Assembly (NCBI GenBank): GCA_018366495.1
Contig: JAGZHZ010000031.1
Span: forward strand, 1 to 27,186
Length of the DNA: 27,186 bases
Reading direction: 5' to 3'
Origin: Clostridiales bacterium
GTDB taxonomy: Bacteria; Bacillota; Clostridia; Lachnospirales; Lachnospiraceae
The notes beneath the pieces are model-generated. The model had not been told where the DNA came from. It saw only the letters and a list, made by a program, of their open reading frames with translations, and searched no databases. The translations under genes were made by a program, and so were the position numbers. The stretch's first letter is position 1. Each line of letters starts with the position of its first letter. Below are positions 6,814 to 15,269 of the stretch, piece by piece.

Positions 6814-9561
6814 TTATTTTGTTACTTCTGCTTTCTCTACAGCAGAGTATGTCAGAATTTCTGCATCTGTTGTGTATGGCTGTGCCTCAACACCCTGCTC
6901 TGCATTCATTTTTGCAAACTGTGAAGAATCCATTAACAGATCCAGAACTCGCATAGCACATTTCTGGAGGTCTCCAAGAATCACCGCTGTGTCTTTAAAT
7001 CCATTGCTTTCAATTACAAACTGTTCGTCTGTTCCTTCTACTGACGGATCTAATGCTTTAATAATTCTTTCCTGCTGTCCGCCTGGCATTGTCAGGTCGT
7101 TTCCTGCATGTAAAGATTCAGAGATAATAGAACGTCCGCCTGCACCCCAGTCAGTCATAACCATTCCTTTGAAATCCCACTCTCCGCGCAGCACGTTCTC
7201 TAATAAGTCATAGTTGGAGTCTGCATAGATACCGTTGATGAAATTATAAGAAGACATTACAGACATAGGCTGTGCTTCTTTTACTGCCATCTCAAATCCT
7301 TTTAAGTAAATTTCTCTGAATGCACGTTCAGATACTGTATCATTCTGCGTATGTCTGTTGATTTCCTGATTGTTTCCTGCATAGTGCTTGATTGTAACGC
7401 CAATTCCAGGGTTGGACTGAACGCCCAGTGTGGAAGCCGTTCCCATTGCACCTGTCAGATATGGATCTTCGGAGTAGTATTCAAAGTTACGTCCGCAAAG
7501 AGGATCTCTATGAATGTTCATAGCTGGTGCAAGCCACAATGTCACACCATATTCCACCATCTCAGCTCCGATTGCTGTTCCTAATTCTTTTACAAGATCT
7601 GCATCCCATGTCTGTGCCATCATTGTTCCGATTGGCCATGCTGTACAGAACTGATAGAATGTCTCATTTGTCTCTTCGTCTGTGTAGGACTGTGTAATGC
7701 GGATACCTGCAGGTCCGTCAGCCAGAACGATGTTTGGAATGCCATGGCTCTCGAAATACAGACTTGTTGTCTCTCCTGCTGCGCCGTTTACGCTGTTTGC
7801 CTGTGCTCCTACAAATGTATCTTTTGTATCCACACCGCGGTTTCCGTTTACAATGTTTGCAAGAGCTTCATCAGACAGGCTTGCAACAAATTGTTCCATT
7901 GTAATATCGCCGTTATATACTTGATACAGAGTAGGATTTTCTACTGCATCTACAATCACAACTTCTTCATTTTCCACTGGTTTATAATCAGCTGCTTTTT
8001 CTTCTGTCAGATATGTCTTGATTGTCTCTGTGCGCACTTCTTCAATGCGTGCCATATCCTCTTCTGTCGTCGCATTCATTCCTGCTTCCAGAGCTGCCCC
8101 ATCCAGTGCAATCTTCTCGGCTGCTGCAATTTCATCTGCCTCTCCGTCGTATGTATATGGAGTTGCTCCTTCCTTGCTCATCTCTTCTAGCTGATCATTA
8201 TTCTCGTCAAATGTATTAGCAAGCTGTTCTGTCAGTGCTTCTTCCTCCAGTGTCAGGACAGCCGCAACGTGCGTATTTCTGGAGCTGTTTCCGACACGAA
8301 CAACGTAGTCGCCGTCTTCCATGACATAAGCAGCTTTTTCTTCATTATAGGAAGACATTTCTGTTGTCAGATAAGAAATTTTAATTTCCTGACTCTCACC
8401 CGGCTGTAAGAGATCCGTCTTTCCAAATGCCGCCAGTTCCTGATACGGTTTTTCCAGATCTCCGTCCGGAGCTGAGAAATAGACCTCCACTACTTCTTTT
8501 CCAGCATATGTATCCCCTGTATTTGTAACCTTTGCTGTCACAGTTACATAGTCTGCATCTGCTTCCACATCCACAATCTCTGTGGAGAAATCTGTATAAG
8601 ATAATCCATATCCAAACGGATAGGAAACTTCTTTTCCGAATGTATCAAAGTAGCGGTATCCAACATAGATGCCCTCTACATATTCTTCTTCAAGTGCATC
8701 TCCGTCTGCATTTCCGATACTTCCGCTTGCCGGATAATCACTGTAAGATTTTGCCCATGTATCTGCTGTTTTGCCGGAAGGAGTTGCTTTTCCTGTTAAA
8801 ATATCCACAAGTGCAGTTCCTGTCTCCTGTCCGCCCTGACTCATCAAAAGCAGTGCATCCAGTCCGTTCGGGATTTCTGCATTGATATTCTCAAAAAATG
8901 TTGTATCTACAACACCACCTACATTCAGGCAGACAATGACATTCTCAAATGTAGCTGCCAGTTTCTTTAGATTTGCTTCTTCTGCTTCAGACAGATAATA
9001 ATCTCCTTTGTAGAAAGATCCATCTTCATTTAAGATTGTACGGTCATCACCTTCACCAGAATTTCTTGCTACCACATAGATTGCTGTGTCTGCTGCGGAT
9101 GCTGCTTCCAGTTCTTCATCTGTAATTTCCAGATCCTGATGTTTATATGTGATCCAGCGTGATTCATGCTCTTCTGCATCGAATGCAGCCTGTTTCTCTT
9201 CATAATCTGCCTGAGCATTTTTGAGATAATCTGTCGTTGTGATCTCAAATCCTGCATTTTCAAATGCTTCCCATACGGTTGTGACATCTCTCTGGTTTAC
9301 ATCACCCGAACCTGTTCCGCCTTTTACTGTGTTGTAAACGCCTTTTCCAAACAACGCTACTTTTCCTGAGTCAGCCATCGGCAAAACGCCGTTATTCTGG
9401 AATAAAACCATTCCTTCTGTTGCTGCTCTCTTGGAAAGTTCAGCATGAGCTGTTTCCATCTCTGTGACTTCATCTGTTGTGTGGGCTGCAAAAGCAGATG
9501 TACTTGTTCCGCAAATCATTGTTCCTGCAAGAAGCAGAGCCATTACCTGTTTTCTTTTCAT
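6814..9561 (-). CDS. secreted glycoside hydrolase family 3 enzyme, permuted domain order
   Basis: A 915-residue exported GH3 enzyme, probably a beta-glucosidase or related exo-glycosidase. A signal peptide (MKRKQVMALLLAGTMICG, cleavage near AFA-A at residue 26) leads into domains in reversed order. First is the GH3 C-terminal-type domain (about 40-270) with the acid/base motif RNSGEGDDR (Glu170); then a fibronectin-III-like domain (about 330-430, FGYGLSYTDF and VYFSAPDG); last the TIM-barrel domain (about 550-880) with the substrate motif KHYAGNN and nucleophile Asp804 in VMTDWGAGG. This order is known from Ruminococcus albus and Butyrivibrio fibrisolvens beta-glucosidases. An acidic, Ala/Glu-rich segment (about 440-545) separates the second and third domains. 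No cell-wall anchor is visible. AAGGAG precedes the start; the binding-protein gene ends 12 bp upstream, so they share an operon. Exact substrate not determinable by eye. Confidence 0.92.
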   Translation of the reverse strand: MKRKQVMALLLAGTMICGTSTSAFAAHTTDEVTEMETAHAELSKRAATEGMVLFQNNGVLPMADSGKVALFGKGVYNTVKGGTGSGDVNQRDVTTVWEAFENAGFEITTTDYLKNAQADYEEKQAAFDAEEHESRWITYKHQDLEITDEELEAASAADTAIYVVARNSGEGDDRTILNEDGSFYKGDYYLSEAEEANLKKLAATFENVIVCLNVGGVVDTTFFENINAEIPNGLDALLLMSQGGQETGTALVDILTGKATPSGKTADTWAKSYSDYPASGSIGNADGDALEEEYVEGIYVGYRYFDTFGKEVSYPFGYGLSYTDFSTEIVDVEADADYVTVTAKVTNTGDTYAGKEVVEVYFSAPDGDLEKPYQELAAFGKTDLLQPGESQEIKISYLTTEMSSYNEEKAAYVMEDGDYVVRVGNSSRNTHVAAVLTLEEEALTEQLANTFDENNDQLEEMSKEGATPYTYDGEADEIAAAEKIALDGAALEAGMNATTEEDMARIEEVRTETIKTYLTEEKAADYKPVENEEVVIVDAVENPTLYQVYNGDITMEQFVASLSDEALANIVNGNRGVDTKDTFVGAQANSVNGAAGETTSLYFESHGIPNIVLADGPAGIRITQSYTDEETNETFYQFCTAWPIGTMMAQTWDADLVKELGTAIGAEMVEYGVTLWLAPAMNIHRDPLCGRNFEYYSEDPYLTGAMGTASTLGVQSNPGIGVTIKHYAGNNQEINRHTQNDTVSERAFREIYLKGFEMAVKEAQPMSVMSSYNFINGIYADSNYDLLENVLRGEWDFKGMVMTDWGAGGRSIISESLHAGNDLTMPGGQQERIIKALDPSVEGTDEQFVIESNGFKDTAVILGDLQKCAMRVLDLLMDSSQFAKMNAEQGVEAQPYTTDAEILTYSAVEKAEVTK

Positions 9562-9573
9562 CTTGTTCTCTCC

Positions 9574-11112
9574 TTAATTTTCAGTCTGTTTTTTCCATTG
9601 ATTTAATTGATCCTGTACCTGTGCGATCAGTTCTTCCGATCCATTTTCTCTTAACTTTCTTTGAAATTCTGGAAGAGCTGTGTCAACGTCTAAAACACCG
9701 CATCCCAATTTTCGCTCATATTCTTCAATCAAATCACGGATCGGCATTAAATCAACGGTGATCTTACTGTAATCGAGCCTGAAACCATATGCCGGCGAAA
9801 TGACTGCGCTCTCGTTAAAGCGACGCATCTTTTCATTGATATTCTCCGAAACGCCATTCCATCTTTTTGAAAGATATCGGTTGAAAATCCACTTCGTCTT
9901 ATTAAAATACGGGGCATTTTCCAGAGAATACGGATCAGGAAAGTCGATGCTTCCGTTATCCAGTGCCACATAGTCTTTTTGTTCCACTCCGTACAGCAAA
10001 AGATCTGTCAGTTCTTCATCGCTGTAAATCAAATCAATCGCTTTTACGCTTTCTTCAGGATATTCTGTTGAGGAGGAGACACACCACATAATCTCCCAGA
10101 CACCGTTTGTTGTTAGTACCGGTAGACGGTCAAACGGCACGATCATAATGTCATCTCCATAAAGTGCTTTTTCGTATTCTACTTCATCTGGACGAACTAC
10201 AAACTCACTGCAAAACGCATCTCCGTTGTATACTTGCGTTCTTCCGCTCTCACACGTTGTAAGAACGTCCGGATTGATATACCCTTCTTCATACCAGTGT
10301 CGGATCATCCGGCACTGTTGTTCATATTCCGGTGTTTCATATAAATTTCGGACAGTTAAAGTTTCATCATCAAAATAAACCATCGAAAGCATCCGATCTA
10401 AGACATCTCCGATCGGCTGACGGCTGATGATCCCTGATGTCGTCTGATGGGGAACAATAGGCGTAACATCACGTTCATTTTCTTTGATGATCTCTAAAAA
10501 CGGTTCCATATCTTCCATGCATTTGATGGATGTGACATCCATATTATATTTCTCAACAAATGAAGTCTTCATCAAAATTCCATTTGAGTTGATATCCGGC
10601 ATGGGTTTTGGAATCCCGTAAATTTCTCCGTTGTTGTCATACAGTTCTTCTTTTGGAATTGCGATCACATCCAAAATATTCGCTCCATACTGATCAATGT
10701 AATCTCCTAAACCCAAAATCAGACCTTTCTCTATATAAGAACGGTAATAGTCTCTGTCATAGAGTACGAAAATATCAAGCGCCTGCGCTGTCAGACCGTA
10801 GACATACTTTTCAAAATCGAGCGGATCAATCCAGACAAGTTCCAAACGAAACCCTGCTTTTTTTTCTGTCAGATCTCCCAGTTCCTGACTGATCTCCGCC
10901 AGATCCTCCTCATCTCTCCACGAATTTGTGATCGTTCCCATTCGGATTACAGGCACTTCACTTTCTGCTTTCTGTGAAGACTCCTCTTTTTCACCACATC
11001 CGCACAGGAAAATCGCTGCGCACAGGACGCAAACCACTTTTTTTGTTCTCCTCAACCTCCATTCTCCTTTTTTCTGCGTAAATTTCTCTGCATGATTCGT
11101 ATTATATCCCAT
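9574..11112 (-). CDS. extracellular solute-binding lipoprotein (family 1 type)
   Basis: A 512-residue extracytoplasmic binding protein of the kind that captures sugars or oligosaccharides. A signal segment (RRTKKVVCVLCAAIFLCGCG) ends in the lipobox LCGC, so the mature protein should be lipid-anchored at Cys39. The body has the usual hinge-protein look (DIFVLYDRDY, NGEIYGIPKPMPDINSNGILM, YIDLIYSDEE-type repeats of Tyr/Asp). The start is uncertain: ATG at 11112 has AAAGGAG five bases upstream but leaves a long charged n-region; a TTG at 11055, also preceded by AAAGGAG, gives a classical 20-residue lipoprotein signal. No ABC permease gene is adjacent. The gene is followed after 12 bp by the GH3 gene and is divergent from a sensor kinase, so it may feed a permease encoded elsewhere or act as a co-receptor for the kinase. 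Confidence 0.85.
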   Translation of the reverse strand: MGYNTNHAEKFTQKKGEWRLRRTKKVVCVLCAAIFLCGCGEKEESSQKAESEVPVIRMGTITNSWRDEEDLAEISQELGDLTEKKAGFRLELVWIDPLDFEKYVYGLTAQALDIFVLYDRDYYRSYIEKGLILGLGDYIDQYGANILDVIAIPKEELYDNNGEIYGIPKPMPDINSNGILMKTSFVEKYNMDVTSIKCMEDMEPFLEIIKENERDVTPIVPHQTTSGIISRQPIGDVLDRMLSMVYFDDETLTVRNLYETPEYEQQCRMIRHWYEEGYINPDVLTTCESGRTQVYNGDAFCSEFVVRPDEVEYEKALYGDDIMIVPFDRLPVLTTNGVWEIMWCVSSSTEYPEESVKAIDLIYSDEELTDLLLYGVEQKDYVALDNGSIDFPDPYSLENAPYFNKTKWIFNRYLSKRWNGVSENINEKMRRFNESAVISPAYGFRLDYSKITVDLMPIRDLIEEYERKLGCGVLDVDTALPEFQRKLRENGSEELIAQVQDQLNQWKKQTEN

Positions 11113-11134
11113 CTCTTCTCCTTTTTTCTGCCAT

Positions 11135-11164
11135 ATTTTTGACCTGCAATGTTCCAATTTTGAC
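11135..11164. promoter_or_regulatory. direct repeat, candidate response-regulator site (module 1)
   Basis: ATTTTTGAC (11135-11143) and AATTTTGAC (11156-11164) are direct repeats with eight of nine matches and 21-bp spacing, i.e. two helical turns. AraC-type regulators typically bind such same-face direct repeats. They end 11 bp before the putative plus-strand -35 of the sensor kinase gene. The match is short and T-rich, so chance is possible. Confidence 0.4.
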
Positions 11165-11175
11165 TTTTTGGCTGC

Positions 11176-11205
11176 TTGCTCTTTCTTTCTATACTCTATT
11201 ATAAT
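11176..11205 (+). promoter_or_regulatory. putative promoter of sensor kinase-regulator operon
   Basis: TTGCTC (11176-11181), 18-bp spacer, TATAAT (11200-11205). The -10 is perfect and the -35 matches three of six. It lies about 70 bp before the kinase start. Confidence 0.45.
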
Positions 11206-11227
11206 AAAATAAATCACATAGAACCAA
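11198..11227 (-). promoter_or_regulatory. putative promoter of binding protein-GH3 operon
   Basis: On the minus strand TTGGTT (rc 11222-11227), about 18-bp spacer, TATAAT (rc 11198-11203). It overlaps the divergent kinase promoter because ATTATAAT reads as a -10 both ways. Its transcript would begin about 80 bp before the binding-protein ATG. Confidence 0.4.
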
Positions 11228-11272
11228 GACGCTTTTATGTTCTAAAATTTTATCAGGAATGGAGGATTTTTT

Positions 11273-13054
11273 TTGACTTCTGCCAAAACTCAAAAACATC
11301 ATCATATTGTCAGAACACAGCTTTTTCTTATTTTAGGAACGGCTTTTCTGATGCTTTTTCTTATTTATGGCTTTACGATTTTATATACACAGCATCTGAT
11401 GAAACAGGAGGCAATTTCCAGCACACAGACGACCCTTTCTCTATATGTAGATAATATCGACACTCAGCTTCAGCAGACTTCTTCTTTTCTTTCGAGCTAT
11501 ATCATTTCCCATGATTTTTCCGGACTTCACGAAAGAGCAGAGGAATCACAAAATGCAAAGCTGGAAATCTATAATGATTTTCAGGCGTATATCAAATCCT
11601 ACAGCAACACGGATGCCCTTTTCTTTTTTGATATGACGGATAATACTTTTATTTTATATTCTCAAAGCAGAGAATCGTATTCTTTTCGTCAGAAACTTTC
11701 AAAACAGCTGAAAGAAGATTTTTCTTCGCAGAAATCGTCTTCTCTCCCAATTTTTCGCTATTGGACTCCTGTTGCCATTGATCATGAGATGGTATTATAT
11801 GAAGTAATTCAATATCAAAATTACTTTGTGGGATCATGGATGTACCTCCCTCATCTTTCCAGACCGCTTCAGACGCTTCAGGAATCTACTCAGGGAACCG
11901 TATTTTTTTTATCCTCCGATCAGCCTTCTGAAAATCGTACATTTTTTCAGGTTTTGCCTAATGTTCAGATTTCTGATTCTTCAGAATATTCTTCTGATCG
12001 CCTTTTGATTACGTCAGAATCAGACAGCGGAAATTTTTCGCTTGCTCTATATCTGACTCCAGAAAATATATTAAAAAATCTGACACAGTATACTGTATAT
12101 AGTTCTGTCATCTTAATTTTTATCTTTTTCGTTGCTCTGGTTGTTCTCGCATTTGTGTGGAGACAGATCATCACTCCTACTGAGACGCTCACCTCCGGTA
12201 TGAATGCACTCAAAAACGGACAGCAAAGCGTTATTCTTCCTGTCTCGAAATGGAAAAATGAATTTTCTGTTCTGACAGAGCAGTTTAATGAGATGAGCAG
12301 TGAGCTTTACCGACTGAAAGTTCAGATCTACGAAGAACAACTGCGCAAAGCAGATACAGAACTGCAGTACTTGAATCTCCAGATCAAGCCTCATTTTTTC
12401 TTAAATTCGCTGAATATTATATACAACCTTGCCCTGACTCAGAACTACCGTGAAATTTTAGAGATGTCCCGTTGTCTTATGGATTATTTTCGGTATACTT
12501 TCCGCTCGTCAGACAGTCTTGTCTGTATCAGTGAAGAATTAAAACATGTAAAAAATTATCTCCATATACAGGAGTTGAGATATGACTCTAACTTTGACAC
12601 AGTAATGGAGACGGATGAGGCGGCATTGGAAGGAAAAATACCTGTTCTTTTTCTTCAGACCTTTGTAGAAAACACGATTAAACATGCATACTCAAAAATG
12701 CAGAATATGAGAATTTCAATCACAATTCAGCGTGTTGTTCTAGATAAAAACTTTTTAAAAATTGAAATTTCAGATAATGGATGTGGTTTTTCAGAAGAAC
12801 AAATCAAAGAGTTAAACACACCTCTTTCTGCCGGGCCATATCCAAGCGAGCACATTGGAATTTTAAATGTCCGCAGACGCCTCTCTTATCTTTACGGTTC
12901 AGAAGCTCAGCTGATCTTTTCTAATACGGAAGAATACGGGGGTGCTAAAATCGCTGCTCTTCTGCCTTTCGATATCTCAAATCCGGATCTTTCACCGGAT
13001 CGTGAAAAAAAATTTATGTCCGCCCTTGATGCGGCGTTAGGAGGAAAAATATGA
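11273..13054 (+). CDS. sensor histidine kinase, YesM type (HAMP, His_kinase, HATPase)
   Basis: A 593-residue membrane sensor that should phosphorylate the response regulator encoded next. Membrane helices at about residues 16-38 and 277-298 bracket an extracytoplasmic sensing region of about 240 residues. A HAMP-type linker follows, then a His_kinase domain with phospho-acceptor His374 in LQIKPHFFLNSLN, then an ATP-binding domain with FVENTIKHAYSK (N box), SDNGCGFSEEQ (G1) and HIGILNVRRRL (G2). Start is TTG, preceded by GGAGG seven bases upstream; no ATG lies near. Its stop overlaps the regulator start by 4 bp (ATGA), so the pair is translationally coupled. It is divergent from the binding protein and GH3 genes, and the large sensor region would suit contact with that binding protein. 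Confidence 0.92.
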   Translation: MTSAKTQKHHHIVRTQLFLILGTAFLMLFLIYGFTILYTQHLMKQEAISSTQTTLSLYVDNIDTQLQQTSSFLSSYIISHDFSGLHERAEESQNAKLEIYNDFQAYIKSYSNTDALFFFDMTDNTFILYSQSRESYSFRQKLSKQLKEDFSSQKSSSLPIFRYWTPVAIDHEMVLYEVIQYQNYFVGSWMYLPHLSRPLQTLQESTQGTVFFLSSDQPSENRTFFQVLPNVQISDSSEYSSDRLLITSESDSGNFSLALYLTPENILKNLTQYTVYSSVILIFIFFVALVVLAFVWRQIITPTETLTSGMNALKNGQQSVILPVSKWKNEFSVLTEQFNEMSSELYRLKVQIYEEQLRKADTELQYLNLQIKPHFFLNSLNIIYNLALTQNYREILEMSRCLMDYFRYTFRSSDSLVCISEELKHVKNYLHIQELRYDSNFDTVMETDEAALEGKIPVLFLQTFVENTIKHAYSKMQNMRISITIQRVVLDKNFLKIEISDNGCGFSEEQIKELNTPLSAGPYPSEHIGILNVRRRLSYLYGSEAQLIFSNTEEYGGAKIAALLPFDISNPDLSPDREKKFMSALDAALGGKI

Positions 13055-14271
13055 ATCTGCTGCTCGTAGATGATGAAGCCATTACACTCAAAACATTAAA
13101 AATTGTAGTTCCCTGGAACGATCTTGGAATCCACGAGGTTTTTACAGCCTGCAATATCATTGAAGCAAAAGAAATTTTAAAAACACAGGCTGTCCAGATT
13201 GTGATCACAGATATTGAGATGCCAAATGGTTCCGGTCTCGATTTAATCTCATGGATGCAGGAACATACGCCTGATATTGTCAAAATTTTACTGACTTGCC
13301 ATTCCCGTTTTGACTATGCTTCCATGGCGCTCAAATGCGGCGCCATGGACTATCTGTTAAAACCCATTGATTTGAAAGAAATCGAAGAAATTATCCACAG
13401 GGCTGTCCAAAAAGTAAATGAAACTTCCATGATTCGCATCAGCATTAAAAGACAGCACAGAAGCGATCTTTTGGTCAATGAACAATTTTGGAGAAATTTT
13501 GCAACGGGATTATACCACAGTCAGGATTATGAGCACATTGTTCTGACTGCGAAACAGCAGGCAATCCATTTTGACAAAAACCGCTGTTTTCTGCCTGTTC
13601 TTTTTTCCGTCAATGAAACCGACCCGGATAAACTGGATGGCACATTCTCCTTCTCGCTGAAGAATATTTTAAATGAAGTCATTCTGGAGAGCCATGAAGA
13701 TCCGCCTGCTATCATGCTCTCCCCCAGTCTTTATCTGGCATTGATTGACACAACTTTTTCGTTCTCCTGCTCCAATGTGCAGATGCGATGTGAAAAGATT
13801 CCGTTCTTTTTAAATACTTATTTTAATATGACATCTGAATTTTTCATAGGATCAGAAATCCCTGTGTTCCAGATTCACGATGCGGTCAAAAAGCTTTCGC
13901 AGGAAGCACAGCAGAAAAAAAACAGAACGTTTGACTTTCCAGCCTCCCTCTCGATTGTCAGCAAAATTGAAGAGATCATCCGACAGAATTTAGACAAACC
14001 CATCACCTGCGAGGAAATCGCACGTCAAGTTTTTTTGAACTCCGAATATCTTTCCCGAATGTTCAAAAAAAAGACAGGAAAAAATCTCTCGAACTATATC
14101 ATTGAATTAAAAATGGAAGAAGCCAAAAAGCAGTTGGAGACAACAGAAAAATCCATCAGTTCCATCTCCATTGAGCTGGGATACGGAAACTTTTCCCATT
14201 TTTCCAAATGTTTCCGCAAAGTCTGCGGCGCATCCCCACAGGAATATCGTGAATCTTTTGAGAGGTCATAA
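13051..14271 (+). CDS. response regulator, YesN type (REC + AraC-family HTH)
   Basis: A 406-residue transcription factor. Residues 1-120 are a receiver domain with acidic pocket DDE (7-9), phospho-acceptor Asp54 (IVITDIEMPNGSG) and the conserved Lys in LLKPID. A middle section (about 130-300) has no motif that I recognise; it matches the variable linker of long YesN-type regulators. Residues about 305-404 are an AraC-type pair of helix-turn-helix motifs (ITCEEIARQVFLNSEYLSRMFKKKTGKN, and SISSISIELGYGNFSHFSKCF). It is co-translated with the kinase through a 4-bp overlap. The likely target is the adjacent binding protein-GH3 operon and its own promoter. It has a middle domain absent from the second regulator (235 residues). 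Confidence 0.92.
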   Translation: MNLLLVDDEAITLKTLKIVVPWNDLGIHEVFTACNIIEAKEILKTQAVQIVITDIEMPNGSGLDLISWMQEHTPDIVKILLTCHSRFDYASMALKCGAMDYLLKPIDLKEIEEIIHRAVQKVNETSMIRISIKRQHRSDLLVNEQFWRNFATGLYHSQDYEHIVLTAKQQAIHFDKNRCFLPVLFSVNETDPDKLDGTFSFSLKNILNEVILESHEDPPAIMLSPSLYLALIDTTFSFSCSNVQMRCEKIPFFLNTYFNMTSEFFIGSEIPVFQIHDAVKKLSQEAQQKKNRTFDFPASLSIVSKIEEIIRQNLDKPITCEEIARQVFLNSEYLSRMFKKKTGKNLSNYIIELKMEEAKKQLETTEKSISSISIELGYGNFSHFSKCFRKVCGASPQEYRESFERS

Positions 14272-14414
14272 TATAATTTTTCTGTATGATTGCAAACAGC
14301 TAAACTGCTTTCAGATATTCACGCAAATATAAAAAGATAAAAATTCAAATATCTATTTCTTTCATTTTATACAGCACCTTTATACAACCACCATAGGCAA
14401 GGGGGCTGTCCTCC

Positions 14415-15257
14415 CTATTTGACACGGACAGATTTTCTCTGTCCCAGCTGCCAGAACGCAACTGCACTTGCCGCTGCCACATTCAGAGAATCTACTCCAT
14501 GAGACATCGGGATTTTCACTGTATAATTGCACTGCGCAATCGTCTCCGACGTGAGACCTTCTCCCTCCGATCCCAGCACCACCGCTAATTTTTCTGCTTC
14601 CATCAATCTCGGATCATCAATAGAAACCGATTGATCGTTCAGTGCCATCGCTGCAGTCTGAAAACCAAATTTCTGAAGAAGCTGTATCCCTTTATACTGC
14701 TGCTCTGCCTTATTCTCCAGAAATGTCCATGGAATCTGAAAAACGGTTCCCATACTGACCCTGATTGCACGACGGTACAATGGATTACTGCAGTCGCTTG
14801 TGAGCAGTACTGCATCCATATTCAGTGCGGCAGCAGAACGGAAAATTGCTCCAATATTTGTCGGATTCATAATATTTTCCAGCACAGCAATTCTGGAAGC
14901 GCCTGCGCATACTTCTTCCACAGACGGCAGTTTTGGACGGTACATTGCACAGAGAGTTCCACGCGTCAGCTGAAACCCTGTCAATTTTGTCAGGATATCA
15001 AATTCTGCTGTATACACAGGAATATCTGCGCACCTTTTAATCAGCTCTTTCGCCTGTCCTTCGATATGTCTGTGCTCTGTCAGGAAAGAAATTGGTATAC
15101 AGCCTGCATCCAGAGCGCGTTCTATGACCTTTGGACTTTCTGCAATAAAAATACCTTTTTCCGGTTCATGTCTGTTTAAAAGCTGTACCTCAGTTAGCCT
15201 GGCATAAATATCCAGTTCCGGCGCCTCAAAATTCGTGATCTCAATGATGTTTGACAT
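14415..15257 (-). CDS. SpoU/TrmH-family RNA 2'-O-methyltransferase
   Basis: A 280-residue SPOUT-fold enzyme expected to transfer a methyl group from S-adenosylmethionine to a ribose 2'-OH in rRNA or tRNA. An N-terminal RNA-binding substrate domain (about 15-105, LLNRHEPEKGIFIAESPKVI) precedes the catalytic domain. The three SpoU motifs are intact: motif 1 NIMNPTNIGAIFRSA (about 128-142, catalytic Arg140), motif 2 VVLGSEGEGL (226-235) and motif 3 IPMSHGVDSLNVAAASAVA (249-267). The ATG has AAAGGAG seven bases upstream. It is 12 bp downstream of the GGDEF-EAL gene on the same strand, so the two are likely co-transcribed, though no functional link is obvious. The target nucleotide cannot be inferred. 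The gap to the convergent regulator gene (14272-14414) shows no clear terminator. Confidence 0.9.
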   Translation of the reverse strand: MSNIIEITNFEAPELDIYARLTEVQLLNRHEPEKGIFIAESPKVIERALDAGCIPISFLTEHRHIEGQAKELIKRCADIPVYTAEFDILTKLTGFQLTRGTLCAMYRPKLPSVEEVCAGASRIAVLENIMNPTNIGAIFRSAAALNMDAVLLTSDCSNPLYRRAIRVSMGTVFQIPWTFLENKAEQQYKGIQLLQKFGFQTAAMALNDQSVSIDDPRLMEAEKLAVVLGSEGEGLTSETIAQCNYTVKIPMSHGVDSLNVAAASAVAFWQLGQRKSVRVK

Positions 15258-15269
15258 AATTTTCTCCTT

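Noticed and set aside
7744..8190. 148-codon plus-strand frame inside the first GH3 gene
   Set aside because: It is Cys/Phe-rich with no ribosome binding site and lies opposite a well-supported GH3 coding sequence; a shadow frame.
14386..14420. Terminator between the first response regulator and the SpoU gene
   Set aside because: ATAGG/CCTAT and GGG/CCC can pair, but it overlaps the SpoU gene end and lacks a T-tract on either strand.
14631..15179. 182-codon plus-strand frame opposite the SpoU methyltransferase gene
   Set aside because: All three SpoU motifs read on the minus strand; the plus frame has no recognisable family and unusual Cys/His/Gln content.
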